From an uncultured Lachnospiraceae bacterium (GTDB lineage: Bacteria; Bacillota; Clostridia; Lachnospirales; Lachnospiraceae), in contig CACXGE010000134.1 in NCBI GenBank assembly GCA_902767135.1, positions 1 through 35,206 of the forward strand: DNA of 35,206 nucleotides, read 5' to 3'. Position numbers and translations under genes: made by a program. This document shows positions 14,984 to 23,952 of this stretch, piece by piece. The notes beneath the pieces are model-generated. The model worked only from the letters and a program-made list of their open reading frames with translations. It searched no databases and had not been told where the DNA came from. The first letter of the stretch is position 1. Each line of letters begins with the position of its first letter.

Positions 14984-15856
14984 CTAACCTTTTACGGCAC
15001 CTGCTACAACACCTTTAATAATATATTTCTGACAGGTGAGATAGAATATAATAATCGGAACAATTGCAAGTACCAACATCGCCATCATGGCACCCATATC
15101 TACAGAACCATAACCTCCACGTAAGTACTGAATTGCAATTGGAATCGTCTTATGCTCTGTTCCCAAAATCAAATATGGTAACAGGTAGTCATTCCAAACC
15201 CACATAGCATTTAAAATTGCTACTGTAATTGCTGTTGGCTTTAACATTGGAAATACAATGCTAAAGAATGTCTGAAGCGGATTACATCCATCAATCATGG
15301 CTGCTTCTTCCATGGCAATCGGAATTGCCTTTACAAATCCACTAAACATAAATACGGAAAGACCTGAGCCAAAACCAAGGTAGATTATTATTATACCAAC
15401 TGGATTGTCTAAATGCAATCTATTTGCGACAAAAGTCATTGTAAACATTACCATCTGGAATGGTACAATCATGGCAAATACAAAGAAGTAATATAAAAAG
15501 CTTGTAAATTTTGACTTAATTCTTGTAATAATCCATGCTGTCATCGCTGTAAACAGTACAATCACTACTACAGCAAATACTGTGATAAAAAGTGACCATC
15601 CAAAGGACTGGAAAAATCCAATCTTTACTGCACCATCTGTATAATTAGATAAGCCCACAAATGTATTCGCATCCGGCAACTTAAATGGTTCTGAACTAAT
15701 GTAAAGTTTACTCTTAAAGGAGTTAAGCAGTACAATCAATATCGGTGCCAGGAATAAAATCGATAAAATAGTAAGAAATAATCCAATGATAATTCCCTGA
15801 GCTTTTGATACCTGAGGTGCTTCTATTTCATTTGCTGTTTGTTTCTTTTTAGCCAT
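14984..15856 (-). CDS. Maltodextrin ABC transporter permease (MalG-like)
   Basis: This 290-residue permease has six predicted membrane helices and the EAA loop AMEEAAMIDGCNPLQTFFSI, which docks the ATPase. Compared with MalF-type proteins it has the shorter N-terminus and ends in YIIKGVVAGAVKG, typical for MalG. It pairs with the upstream MalF-like permease, overlapping its stop codon by one base. The substrate is inferred as maltooligosaccharides from the neighbouring binding protein, amylomaltase and LacI regulator. No ATPase gene is present; such carbohydrate systems in Firmicutes usually share an MsmK-type ATPase encoded elsewhere. Confidence 0.9.
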   Translation of the reverse strand: MAKKKQTANEIEAPQVSKAQGIIIGLFLTILSILFLAPILIVLLNSFKSKLYISSEPFKLPDANTFVGLSNYTDGAVKIGFFQSFGWSLFITVFAVVVIVLFTAMTAWIITRIKSKFTSFLYYFFVFAMIVPFQMVMFTMTFVANRLHLDNPVGIIIIYLGFGSGLSVFMFSGFVKAIPIAMEEAAMIDGCNPLQTFFSIVFPMLKPTAITVAILNAMWVWNDYLLPYLILGTEHKTIPIAIQYLRGGYGSVDMGAMMAMLVLAIVPIIIFYLTCQKYIIKGVVAGAVKG

Positions 15857-16701
15857 TAATTTTCAACCTCCTTACTTCTTGTAATAACAAGCTGTGTCAA
15901 GGAAATTACCGCTACAATCACAAAGAACACAACTGCCTTTGCCTGACCAACGCCTTCCCATCCGGTTCTTCCATAGAACGTGTTATAAATATCTAATGCT
16001 AACATGGCTGTCTTTCTTGCCGGCAGACCTGCTGTCAACGCCAAGTTCTGGTCGAATAACTTAAATGAATTTGTCAATGTTAAGAACATACAAATTGTAA
16101 AGGAAGACATAACCATTGGAACAATTACACTCTTTAATGTCTGCCATGTGGTTGCTCCATCAATCTTAGCTGCTTCAATCAATTCCGGCGGAACATTTTG
16201 AATACCGGCCACATAAATGATCATCATATAACCTATCTGCTGCCAGTTCATCAAAATAATCAATCCCCAAAAACCATAGCTTGGATTATAGTAAATGTCC
16301 TGCCCTACTACTTTCAATAAGATACCATTGATAATCAACTGCCAAATATATCCAAGTACAATACCTCCGATTAAGTTCGGCATAAAGAATACTGTTCTGA
16401 AAATATTTGTTCCTTTAATTCCTTTCGTCAGCAATAATGCAAGCAAGAAAGCTAAAACATTAATTGTAATAACTGATACCACAGTAAATTTAACTGTAAA
16501 CAATAATGCATTTAAAAAATCCTTGTTCGCAAATGCCTTTGCGTAATTCCCCAATCCGATAAACTCTGCATTTGTTACAGTACGAAACTTACACAATGAT
16601 AAGTAGATACCCATAAAGAACGGTACCACAAACGCAATAACAAATGCGATTAATGTTGGCAGTGCAAAGATTGGAAAATATTTTTTTAGTGCTTTTTGCA
16701 T
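15856..16701 (-). CDS. Maltodextrin ABC transporter permease (MalF-like)
   Basis: This 281-residue permease has six predicted membrane helices and the EAA loop ELIEAAKIDGATTWQTLKSV. It is short compared with E. coli MalF and lacks the large periplasmic loop, as is normal for Gram-positive systems. A GGAGAG ribosome binding site precedes the ATG. It stands between the binding protein and MalG; a hairpin at 16733-16759 in the gap upstream may reduce expression relative to the binding protein. Confidence 0.9.
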   Translation of the reverse strand: MQKALKKYFPIFALPTLIAFVIAFVVPFFMGIYLSLCKFRTVTNAEFIGLGNYAKAFANKDFLNALLFTVKFTVVSVITINVLAFLLALLLTKGIKGTNIFRTVFFMPNLIGGIVLGYIWQLIINGILLKVVGQDIYYNPSYGFWGLIILMNWQQIGYMMIIYVAGIQNVPPELIEAAKIDGATTWQTLKSVIVPMVMSSFTICMFLTLTNSFKLFDQNLALTAGLPARKTAMLALDIYNTFYGRTGWEGVGQAKAVVFFVIVAVISLTQLVITRSKEVEN

Positions 16702-16732
16702 TAAAATCTCTCCTTTTTATTGTATTGAATAA

Positions 16733-16759
16733 GTGGGCCAGCTTTGACACTGCACCCAC
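16733..16759 (-). promoter_or_regulatory. Intercistronic hairpin between malE and malF
   Basis: GTGGG/CCCAC with further pairs towards the loop forms a stem in the 73-base gap. No T-run follows. Such hairpins downstream of binding-protein genes are commonly thought to stabilise the upstream mRNA and so raise the binding protein over the permeases. Confidence 0.45.
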
Positions 16760-16774
16760 CTAATATTGCTTTTC

Positions 16775-18202
16775 TTATTCAGCGCTTGCTTCTTTTTCAA
16801 GTTTCCATCCATCAACAAATGCTGTTGTAACGCTATCCCAGTCTGCTGTTCCGTTGCAGTAGTCTAATAAAGCGTATCCAAGTTCATCCTTAAATGTCTG
16901 GCTTGGGAATGCTGTAAAGTTCCATGATACAGATGTTAAAGCACTGTCTTCCATGTATCTGGATACTTCAAGTCCAAGTGGATCGCTTGGTTTTTCATCA
17001 TCAGTAAATGTAGAGAATGGTACAATACCTAATTTTTCTGTTGCAAATGCTTTACCTTCATCTGAATTGAATACCCATTCAACAAAGTCAATTGTTGCCT
17101 GCTGGTCTGCTTCAGATGCCTGGCTGTTTACACACATATAGTTTTCTGTACCTACACATAAGCCCTGACCTTCTTCGCCTTCAACACCTGTGTAGATTGG
17201 AAGGAATTTAACATCTTCAGCTGCAACTACGTTTCCGTCTGTTCCGCTGATCTGTCCCCATCCCCAGTTACCGTTCTGAACCATAGCTACTTTACCTAAT
17301 GCAAATTCAGCCATTGAGTCTTCTACAGACTTTGTTCCTAACTGTGCTTTATCTGTGCAAGAATTGTTGATATACAAATCAAAGATATTTTTGTAGTTAT
17401 CTCCGTATGTTAATTCGATTTCCTGAGCATCAGAAACTGCTTTATCTTTAAATTCATAATAGATTGGAAGGTTAGCTAAATGTGTCTGCCATCTCCAGTC
17501 TTCACCAGCTTTGAAAGATGTAGAAGCGAATACACCTTCGATTCCTAACTGATCTTTCTTAGCCTGCATATCTTCTACAACTGCTTTTAATGTATCAAAG
17601 TTTTTAATTTCTGCTGCTGATGAAATATCAACTGCTTTATCAGCCAATGCAAAGTAATCTCTCATGATTTTATCATTGTAGATAATACCATATCCTTCTA
17701 CTACATATGGGATACCATATACGCCATCTCCATCTGTAATTGCAAGGCTCTTATCTGTTAACCAGCTATAAAAGTCTGTACCAGATAAATCTAAGCAGTA
17801 ATCCTTCCATGACTGATATCCGATTGGTCCATTAATCTGGAATAAAGTAGGAGCATCTGTTTTAGCAACTTCAGATTTTAATGTCTGTTCGTAAGTACCA
17901 CTTGCTGCTGTTACAACCTTAACATCTACACCAGTCTGTTCTGTATAAGATGCTGCTAAAGCTTCCCAGTCAGATGCAACTTCCGGTTTGAAGTTTAAGT
18001 AGTAAACTTTTCCGCCTTCTGAAGATGCTGTTGTATCTTCCCCTGCTTCTGCATCTTCTGTTTCAGCTTCATCTGCTGCTTCATCTGTTGTTTCCTGTGT
18101 GTCTGTGTTGCTTTCTTCTGTGGAAGCTTCTCCACCACAGCCCATAAGCATTGTTGATACCATTGCTGCACTTAAGAGTGTACTAACCAACTTTTTCTTC
18201 AT
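16775..18202 (-). CDS. Maltodextrin-binding lipoprotein (MalE-like)
   Basis: This 475-residue solute-binding protein begins with a lipoprotein signal peptide ending in MLMGCGG, so the mature protein would be lipid-anchored at about Cys22. A flexible linker of some 45 residues, very rich in Glu, Asp and Thr, separates the anchor from the family-1 binding fold, which starts near GKVYYLNFKPE. Features such as FQINGPIGYQSWKDY, YGIPYVVEGYGIIYND and MVQNGNWGWGQI match sugar-binding proteins. It is first in the operon, and its context (amylomaltase, LacI, nearby secreted amylases) points to maltooligosaccharides released by the secreted enzymes. Confidence 0.9.
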   Translation of the reverse strand: MKKKLVSTLLSAAMVSTMLMGCGGEASTEESNTDTQETTDEAADEAETEDAEAGEDTTASSEGGKVYYLNFKPEVASDWEALAASYTEQTGVDVKVVTAASGTYEQTLKSEVAKTDAPTLFQINGPIGYQSWKDYCLDLSGTDFYSWLTDKSLAITDGDGVYGIPYVVEGYGIIYNDKIMRDYFALADKAVDISSAAEIKNFDTLKAVVEDMQAKKDQLGIEGVFASTSFKAGEDWRWQTHLANLPIYYEFKDKAVSDAQEIELTYGDNYKNIFDLYINNSCTDKAQLGTKSVEDSMAEFALGKVAMVQNGNWGWGQISGTDGNVVAAEDVKFLPIYTGVEGEEGQGLCVGTENYMCVNSQASEADQQATIDFVEWVFNSDEGKAFATEKLGIVPFSTFTDDEKPSDPLGLEVSRYMEDSALTSVSWNFTAFPSQTFKDELGYALLDYCNGTADWDSVTTAFVDGWKLEKEASAE

Positions 18203-18268
18203 AAATTTTTACCTCTCTCTCTCTTATTCATTATTTTGTTTCTCCCTGCATGCACTCGCATACAGTCA

Positions 18269-18316
18269 TCGGCTTACCGAATCATCCTATCGGTATCGTT
18301 TTCGGTAACGTTTCCG
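18269..18316 (-). promoter_or_regulatory. LacI/MalR-type operator array of the mal operon
   Basis: The best site, CGGTAACGTTTCCG at 18303-18316, is an almost perfect palindrome around AACGTT and resembles MalR/LacI-family operators with a central CG. A second copy with 12 of 14 matching positions lies at 18291-18304, and a shorter TCGG/CCGA palindrome at 18269-18280. All three are just downstream of the predicted transcription start, where a bound repressor would block elongation. The regulator is probably the LacI-family protein at the end of the operon; CcpA binding is an alternative. Confidence 0.7.
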
Positions 18317-18329
18317 ATGAACTATGTTC

Positions 18330-18358
18330 ATACTAACATATTGCACAACTTTTTGCAA
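18330..18358 (-). promoter_or_regulatory. Promoter of the maltodextrin operon
   Basis: On the minus strand TTGCAA (18353-18358) and TAGTAT (18330-18335) are 17 bases apart. The start would be near 18323, giving a leader of about 120 bases whose first 55 bases contain the operator array. The remaining gene-free stretch 18359-18526 is T-rich on the plus strand and nothing else was recognised in it. Confidence 0.6.
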
Positions 18359-18526
18359 CTCTTTTATAGTTTTCTTTTTGCACTTTGTATGTTTTACACA
18401 AGTAATTCTTCTTTCTTTTGTGCATATATCCCTATTTTTTTAGACATTCTTCATGTTTTGATTACAATTTTATGTGTTTTTTTAACAAATGTGTAACATT
18501 CCTTTTTCCTCTACCCCAAAATACAC

Positions 18527-18580
18527 AAAAGGAACTGTGCAAAACTGATTCTTACCAGCTGTGCAACAGTTCCTTTTTTT
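18527..18580 (-). terminator. Intrinsic terminator after the secreted amylopullulanase
   Basis: Twelve-base arms (18527-18538 and 18566-18577) pair perfectly around a loop that can itself fold (GCACAG/CTGTGC-type pairs). T-rich tracts follow on both sides, so it may work in both directions. It separates the eight-gene operon from the maltodextrin operon. Confidence 0.75.
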
Positions 18581-18590
18581 CTCTTACTCT

Positions 18591-21500
18591 TTATTTTTTA
18601 ATTACAATTTTTACAACCTTACTGTAAGAACCATATACCTTGTTTCCGGTAGAATCGATTTTGTATGCTCTAGCCTTTACATAGTATGTCTTATTCTTTT
18701 TAAGCTTGCTAATTGTTTTAACCGTCTTTGTAGAGGTTGTTGTCTTAACAGATTTCTTAAATTTCTTATCTGTTGTATATTTAATTTCGTATCCCTTAAC
18801 TGCACTGACTTTCTTAAGGGTTACATTTATCTTACTTCCCTTTACATTAGTTACTTTTTTCACAGTTACTTTGGCAGGTTTTGTAACTTTCGTCCACTTA
18901 GCGTATACAGTTACATTTGCCTTTGTAGATGCTTTGATTGTTGTAACCTTATTCTTAAACTTGCTGTCTGTATACCATCCGCTGAATGTATATCCTTTTC
19001 TTGTAGGATTTTTCAGCTTAACATCCTTAGTTGAATATGTTTTAGGGTTAGATTTATTGTTCTGACCTTTGTTCAACACATACTTAATGTCATAAGTTGT
19101 TACCGCCGGTGTTTTTGTAGGTTCTACGGTCGGTACTTTTGTAGGTGTCACATCCTGTACAGATTTCGTTGTGACTGGAATAATAGATGTACCGCCTTCA
19201 CTGAAAGCCGGAATTGTCATCACTATAACATTATTGTTCACAGCTACTGTTTCACCTGAATACACATCCACATAACTGCTGCTTGAAGCTGATGCTGCCG
19301 GTGTTTCCGGTGATACCACCATACCTGTACTAAGGTTAATTGCTACCTTCTGTTCCTTTTCTGTTCTGTTGATACCAACAAAGATATCCTGATTTGTTTC
19401 TCCGTTATCATAGCTTCTCTTGAATACTAAGTATCCGTCCTGATCATTTCCTGCAACCTTGCTTCTTGTTCCTTTTGCAAAGGTTTTTGAATAATCAACT
19501 CTTGCCTTTATCAGTTTTTTGTAATGTGTCATAATTTTCTGCTGTTCTGCTGATAAATTATCAAACTGCATATTACGACGGTTATCCTGATATGGCCAGT
19601 TACAACCACCACTAAATCCTATCTCTTCTCCATAGTAAAGAATAGGCTGTCCTTTTGCGGTAAACTGTAATGTAGCTGCAATATTAGTCATCTTCTGAGC
19701 TTCTTCTTCTTCATATCCTGCTCGTTTTAATAAATACTTAAATCCATCTACATCATGAGCACTTAAGAAATTACCCAAAGTTGCCACATTATTCATATTG
19801 GCATTTCTTGTTTCCATTTCCTTTTCAGTATGGTCAAAGCTTCCCTTTGCAAATTTGAGTGCTAACTGAGTAAATTCAAAGTCTGAGAGGGAATCCATCT
19901 GTCCTGAATTCAAGGTTCCGAAGTCATCTACGTATCCTGCTCCTGTATATTCACCAATCAACTTAAAGGTTGGTGCTACTTTAGTTAAAGAATTCTTTAA
20001 TGCAGCCCAACTTGTAGATTCAGCATATTTTACAGCATCTACACGGAAATAATCAATTGTATTTCCTTTTTCTGTTACTGCAATTTCGCTTACCCAGTTT
20101 GTCTGCCATTGTACTAATTTTTCTCTTACTTCCGGTCTTTCTGTTGCAAAATCAGGCATACCGGATACCTGACCTAAGATTTCATTTCCTTCCACGTTTT
20201 TATCGCGGAACATACCTTTAAATTCATCGCTTGTATCTGTTCCATACCCTGAATGGTTCATAACAATATCTACCATAATTTTCATGCCTCTTGCATGAGC
20301 CTCATCAATTAAAGTATGGAATTCTTCGATTGTACCCAAATGTTTGTTTAATCTCTCAAAACTGCTTGCCCAGTAACCATGATATCCGTAAGTCGGCATA
20401 TCATATCCGTCTTTTACACTGACTGCATGCTGATCTTCTAAGATATTTTCTACTACTGGTGTAATCCAAATAGTATTAACTCCTAAGCCTTTTATGTAAT
20501 CTAATTTTTCTGTTATACCTACAAAGTCACCGCCGTGATAGCTGCTGTTTCCATTTTCTCCATTGTTATAATCGCCTACACCGTATGCATCATTATTGCT
20601 AGGATCTCCATCATAGAAACGGTCTGTTGACAAGAAATAAACAACTGCTTCGTCCCAATCAAAATCTCCTTCATCTGCTACTGTTCTTGGCTTTATTGTT
20701 GCTGTAGCTTCTCCCACATGACGTTTTCCATACTGATCCACTACAGTGATAGGAATCTGCTTTTCTCCTGCTGTAACCTTATCGCTTACACCAATAGACA
20801 GTTCCATCAGTTCTGTTTCAATCGGAGTTTTCTCCTTGCCGCCCAATGCTGTTAAATCAGCATAGCATTCTTTTACTACCAATCCGTTTTCTGCCGGAGC
20901 ATCTGGAGATACTGTCTTTGCTTCCTCTCCTACAAGCTCAGCCTTTACAGATAATACTGCATTTTCGTTATAATCAAAAGCAGCGTTTACAGTACCTGTA
21001 ACCTTAACATCAATATCTTTATATTCAATAACAGATTTTGTTCCATCTTCTGTAGTCTTATCATTAAACAAATCTACAGTTTCTTTTACATTTCCATCTT
21101 TATCTGTAACAAAGAAACGATATTCATATGTTTTTTCTTTTACATTCTTCATTACATATTCATATCTCTCATCTTCAGCATTGTATGTCATGTCATACAT
21201 AATTCCATCGACTTCAACCTGTACAGATTTTATTTCGTCCATAGCTCCGTTCATGAATAATTCATCATCTCTATAATAGAAATTCATCTGATTATCATTT
21301 ACGTTTAATTCACATCCGGTATTATATGGAACAGTATCTAATGCCACAACACCCTGTGTAGCTTTTACTTTTACTACTTTTTGATCTAATGGTGTTACAA
21401 TACGACGACGTCCATCGATATCCTTTGTCCAGTCCTCTTCGTCAGTTGGTTCACCTTTGCGAATCCAGAAACCAATAGATGCAGTCTGTTCACCTATTTC

Positions 21501-22688
21501 AATGACAGCCATATGTTTTCCGGATTTTTCTTCAAAATAATTAGAAACATTCAAGCTTGAATTTGCACCTGAATTCCATGTATATGCATTCCATGATTCA
21601 TAATCGTTCGCCGGTCTGTCGTACTCAATTAAAACATAACGTTTTTCCGGTTCCGGGAATTCCTCTGCCCATTCTGTAAATACCAATGGATTTCCCTTTA
21701 CTAACCAAACTTCAGCACTTTCCTGACCTTCCGGAATTGCAACGGTCTTGGTTTCTTCCTGCCAGTCCCATGCATCTTTAGAACGTGCGATAATGTTAAC
21801 AGATGTTGTTGGGAAAGAATATACAGCCGTTGTCCATGTTCTTCCTACAGCATCTTCAGAAAGTTCCTGATTAAATTCAAATCCTTTATTATATGCTTTA
21901 CCTGATGTTTCCCAAATCCATAAGTCTGTTTCATCATATTTTTGTTCTGCAGAATAATAATGGATTGTATACTGATACATCTTGTCTACTACTTCAACAG
22001 ATACATCATTTGTATAACCATTTGCTGTTGCAGTAAGCACAATCTGTGAATCAGTACATTCATCTGTTACTTCAAGTACTCTATCTTTTGCATTGAAGGA
22101 AACACCTTTTACCGTGTCATCTTTTAATGCAAATTCTGCATTGACCTCTTTTGGTTGTAATGTACCTTTTTCATATAAATTTACTGTTTCCGGTAAGGTA
22201 AGAGTTTTACCCTTTTCAGCCTGTAATTTATCTTTGAAAGCGATACCCGGTACAGCAAACGCACTGTTTCCATCTGCATCTGTCAGAGCTGACAGCGGGT
22301 CAACCTGCCATCCATCTTCACCTAATACTAATTTATAAGCATATACTCCAGGAGCAAATCCTTCGATTGTTTTGCTCCAGATGCCATTTTCTGCATCTTT
22401 CAATTCCATTACATCTTTTCCAATTGCGTCACCCCAGCCATTGAAATTTCCTGCAACGGATACTTCTAATGTATTATCTGAATCAATATAATTAAATGTG
22501 ACAGAACGGTCCTCATTTACAACAGGACTTTCTACTGTATTTTTTTCATTCATCTCCTGTGTTGCTGCTTTTGCCACTAAAACAAAATCAGACGGCACAA
22601 GACTCAAAGTCATACTCAGCGCTAACAGCCCGCCGACTACTTTTTTCGCAACTATTTTTCCACAATGGAATTTGTTTGCTTCATTCAT
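18591..22688 (-). CDS. Secreted amylopullulanase-like GH13 enzyme with CBM41 modules
   Basis: The 1365-residue protein carries a signal peptide (about 1-41, ending AKA). Then come an E-set or CBM48-like domain (62-135, AGNFNGWGDA), two CBM41-like pullulanase-associated modules (about 238-335 and 350-430) and further beta domains (465-670). The GH13 catalytic domain (about 680-1110) has MVDIVMNH with His812, nucleophile Asp884 in FRVDAVKY, general acid Glu913 in LIGEYTG and His978-Asp979 in SAHDVDG. After a Thr-Pro linker (1175-1195) follow a Listeria-Bacteroides repeat (1200-1268, GYTFSGWYTDSKF) and a very basic fibronectin-III-like domain. No LPXTG sortase signal is present; the basic C-terminus may bind the cell wall. 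It degrades starch, pullulan or related glucans outside the cell. It is the last gene of the eight-gene operon, 22 bases after the MFS gene. Confidence 0.9.
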   Translation of the reverse strand: MNEANKFHCGKIVAKKVVGGLLALSMTLSLVPSDFVLVAKAATQEMNEKNTVESPVVNEDRSVTFNYIDSDNTLEVSVAGNFNGWGDAIGKDVMELKDAENGIWSKTIEGFAPGVYAYKLVLGEDGWQVDPLSALTDADGNSAFAVPGIAFKDKLQAEKGKTLTLPETVNLYEKGTLQPKEVNAEFALKDDTVKGVSFNAKDRVLEVTDECTDSQIVLTATANGYTNDVSVEVVDKMYQYTIHYYSAEQKYDETDLWIWETSGKAYNKGFEFNQELSEDAVGRTWTTAVYSFPTTSVNIIARSKDAWDWQEETKTVAIPEGQESAEVWLVKGNPLVFTEWAEEFPEPEKRYVLIEYDRPANDYESWNAYTWNSGANSSLNVSNYFEEKSGKHMAVIEIGEQTASIGFWIRKGEPTDEEDWTKDIDGRRRIVTPLDQKVVKVKATQGVVALDTVPYNTGCELNVNDNQMNFYYRDDELFMNGAMDEIKSVQVEVDGIMYDMTYNAEDERYEYVMKNVKEKTYEYRFFVTDKDGNVKETVDLFNDKTTEDGTKSVIEYKDIDVKVTGTVNAAFDYNENAVLSVKAELVGEEAKTVSPDAPAENGLVVKECYADLTALGGKEKTPIETELMELSIGVSDKVTAGEKQIPITVVDQYGKRHVGEATATIKPRTVADEGDFDWDEAVVYFLSTDRFYDGDPSNNDAYGVGDYNNGENGNSSYHGGDFVGITEKLDYIKGLGVNTIWITPVVENILEDQHAVSVKDGYDMPTYGYHGYWASSFERLNKHLGTIEEFHTLIDEAHARGMKIMVDIVMNHSGYGTDTSDEFKGMFRDKNVEGNEILGQVSGMPDFATERPEVREKLVQWQTNWVSEIAVTEKGNTIDYFRVDAVKYAESTSWAALKNSLTKVAPTFKLIGEYTGAGYVDDFGTLNSGQMDSLSDFEFTQLALKFAKGSFDHTEKEMETRNANMNNVATLGNFLSAHDVDGFKYLLKRAGYEEEEAQKMTNIAATLQFTAKGQPILYYGEEIGFSGGCNWPYQDNRRNMQFDNLSAEQQKIMTHYKKLIKARVDYSKTFAKGTRSKVAGNDQDGYLVFKRSYDNGETNQDIFVGINRTEKEQKVAINLSTGMVVSPETPAASASSSSYVDVYSGETVAVNNNVIVMTIPAFSEGGTSIIPVTTKSVQDVTPTKVPTVEPTKTPAVTTYDIKYVLNKGQNNKSNPKTYSTKDVKLKNPTRKGYTFSGWYTDSKFKNKVTTIKASTKANVTVYAKWTKVTKPAKVTVKKVTNVKGSKINVTLKKVSAVKGYEIKYTTDKKFKKSVKTTTSTKTVKTISKLKKNKTYYVKARAYKIDSTGNKVYGSYSKVVKIVIKK

Positions 22689-22710
22689 AATTTCTTTTTC
22701 TTCCTTTCCC

Positions 22711-23916
22711 TTACAAATTTTTTACACAATGATTTTTCATATTGCCTATTCTTGCGTATAAACCACCGCTGACAATAAGGACCACCGGGAACACAATGGC
22801 TGCAAACAGACCTTTTTTGATATTATCTCCAAACATGCCTGACACCATTCCCACTAATGTAGGTCCAGCGGAACACCCTAAATCTCCTGCCAATGCAAGC
22901 AAAGCAAACATTGCCGTTCCACCTTTTGGATATCTCTCAGAAGCAATACTAAAAACTCCCGGCCACATAATACCTACTGATAATCCGCATAATCCACATC
23001 CAATCAGTGATACCAGCGGTACCGGTGAAAATGCTGCAAGTAAATAAGCACCAACACACAAAGTACTGCTTCCTAACAAGAACGAGAGCAAGTCAATTTT
23101 ATGCTCAGCCTTTGCATAAAAAGCTCTCGCACTGCCCATTAATATAGAAAACATACAAGGGCCAGCCAAATCGCCAATGGTTTTAGAAACTCCCAATCCA
23201 CTTTCTGCAAAGGCAGACGCCCACTGACTCATAGCCTGCTCTGATGCACCAGAGCAAACCATTAATATCATAAAAATCCAAAAGGTTTTTAAAGAGAACA
23301 AGGTCTTAACCGACATTCCACCTCCTTCCTCAGTAAGATGGGCAATAGGCACTTTCGCAAAAAAGAATGCATTAAATATAGGCAACATTGCCCAGATAAC
23401 TGCAAGTATTTTCCAGTGTTCCTTTCCAAATATGCTAAAAAACAGTGTGGACAGTAATACTACCGCCACCGTTCCCCAACAGTAAAAAGAATGTAATAAG
23501 CTCATGATAGCAGCCTTATTTTTCGTCGGACATGCCTCAACAATCGGACTAATCAGAACTTCAGTCAAACCTCCGCCAATTGCATACAGAATAACCGCTA
23601 CAAACAGACCAATAAATTTGTCTGCCAAAAGCAGTGGAAATCCAGCGAGTCCTATAAGACCTGCTGCCGCAAAGATATGAGCCGCAATGATACATTTCCT
23701 GTATCCAATCCTATCGACAAATTTTGCTGCCAATATGTCTACCACCAGCTGTATCATGAAATTCGCAGTCACTAATAATGTGATTTTTTCCAAAGAAATC
23801 CCCAAAGAATTTCTAAACATCACAAACAACAGTGGTGTAAAATTATTGACAATTGCCTGAGTAATGTATCCAAGATAACTTGCATATATGGTATATTTGT
23901 AATCTTTCGTCAACAT
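22711..23916 (-). CDS. MFS transporter
   Basis: This is a 12-helix major facilitator protein of about 401 residues. It has the loop signature VDRIGYRKCIIAAHIF between helices 2 and 3 and a second glycine-rich half (GCGLCGLSVGIMWPGVFSIASE). Its overall pattern resembles sugar-type or FucP-like MFS proteins more than drug exporters, but substrate and direction cannot be told. The ATG at 23916 is chosen; a TTG nine bases upstream, closer to AAGGG, is an alternative start. It sits between the MATE exporter and the secreted GH13 enzyme in one operon and might import a product of that enzyme. Confidence 0.85.
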   Translation of the reverse strand: MLTKDYKYTIYASYLGYITQAIVNNFTPLLFVMFRNSLGISLEKITLLVTANFMIQLVVDILAAKFVDRIGYRKCIIAAHIFAAAGLIGLAGFPLLLADKFIGLFVAVILYAIGGGLTEVLISPIVEACPTKNKAAIMSLLHSFYCWGTVAVVLLSTLFFSIFGKEHWKILAVIWAMLPIFNAFFFAKVPIAHLTEEGGGMSVKTLFSLKTFWIFMILMVCSGASEQAMSQWASAFAESGLGVSKTIGDLAGPCMFSILMGSARAFYAKAEHKIDLLSFLLGSSTLCVGAYLLAAFSPVPLVSLIGCGLCGLSVGIMWPGVFSIASERYPKGGTAMFALLALAGDLGCSAGPTLVGMVSGMFGDNIKKGLFAAIVFPVVLIVSGGLYARIGNMKNHCVKNL

Positions 23917-23952
23917 AAATACCAATATTCCCTTCTAATTTTTTCCGTTCTG

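Noticed and set aside
18591..22688. Sortase-anchored amylase as in related gut species
   Set aside because: The C-terminus ends in a fibronectin-like domain with no LPXTG motif or hydrophobic tail.
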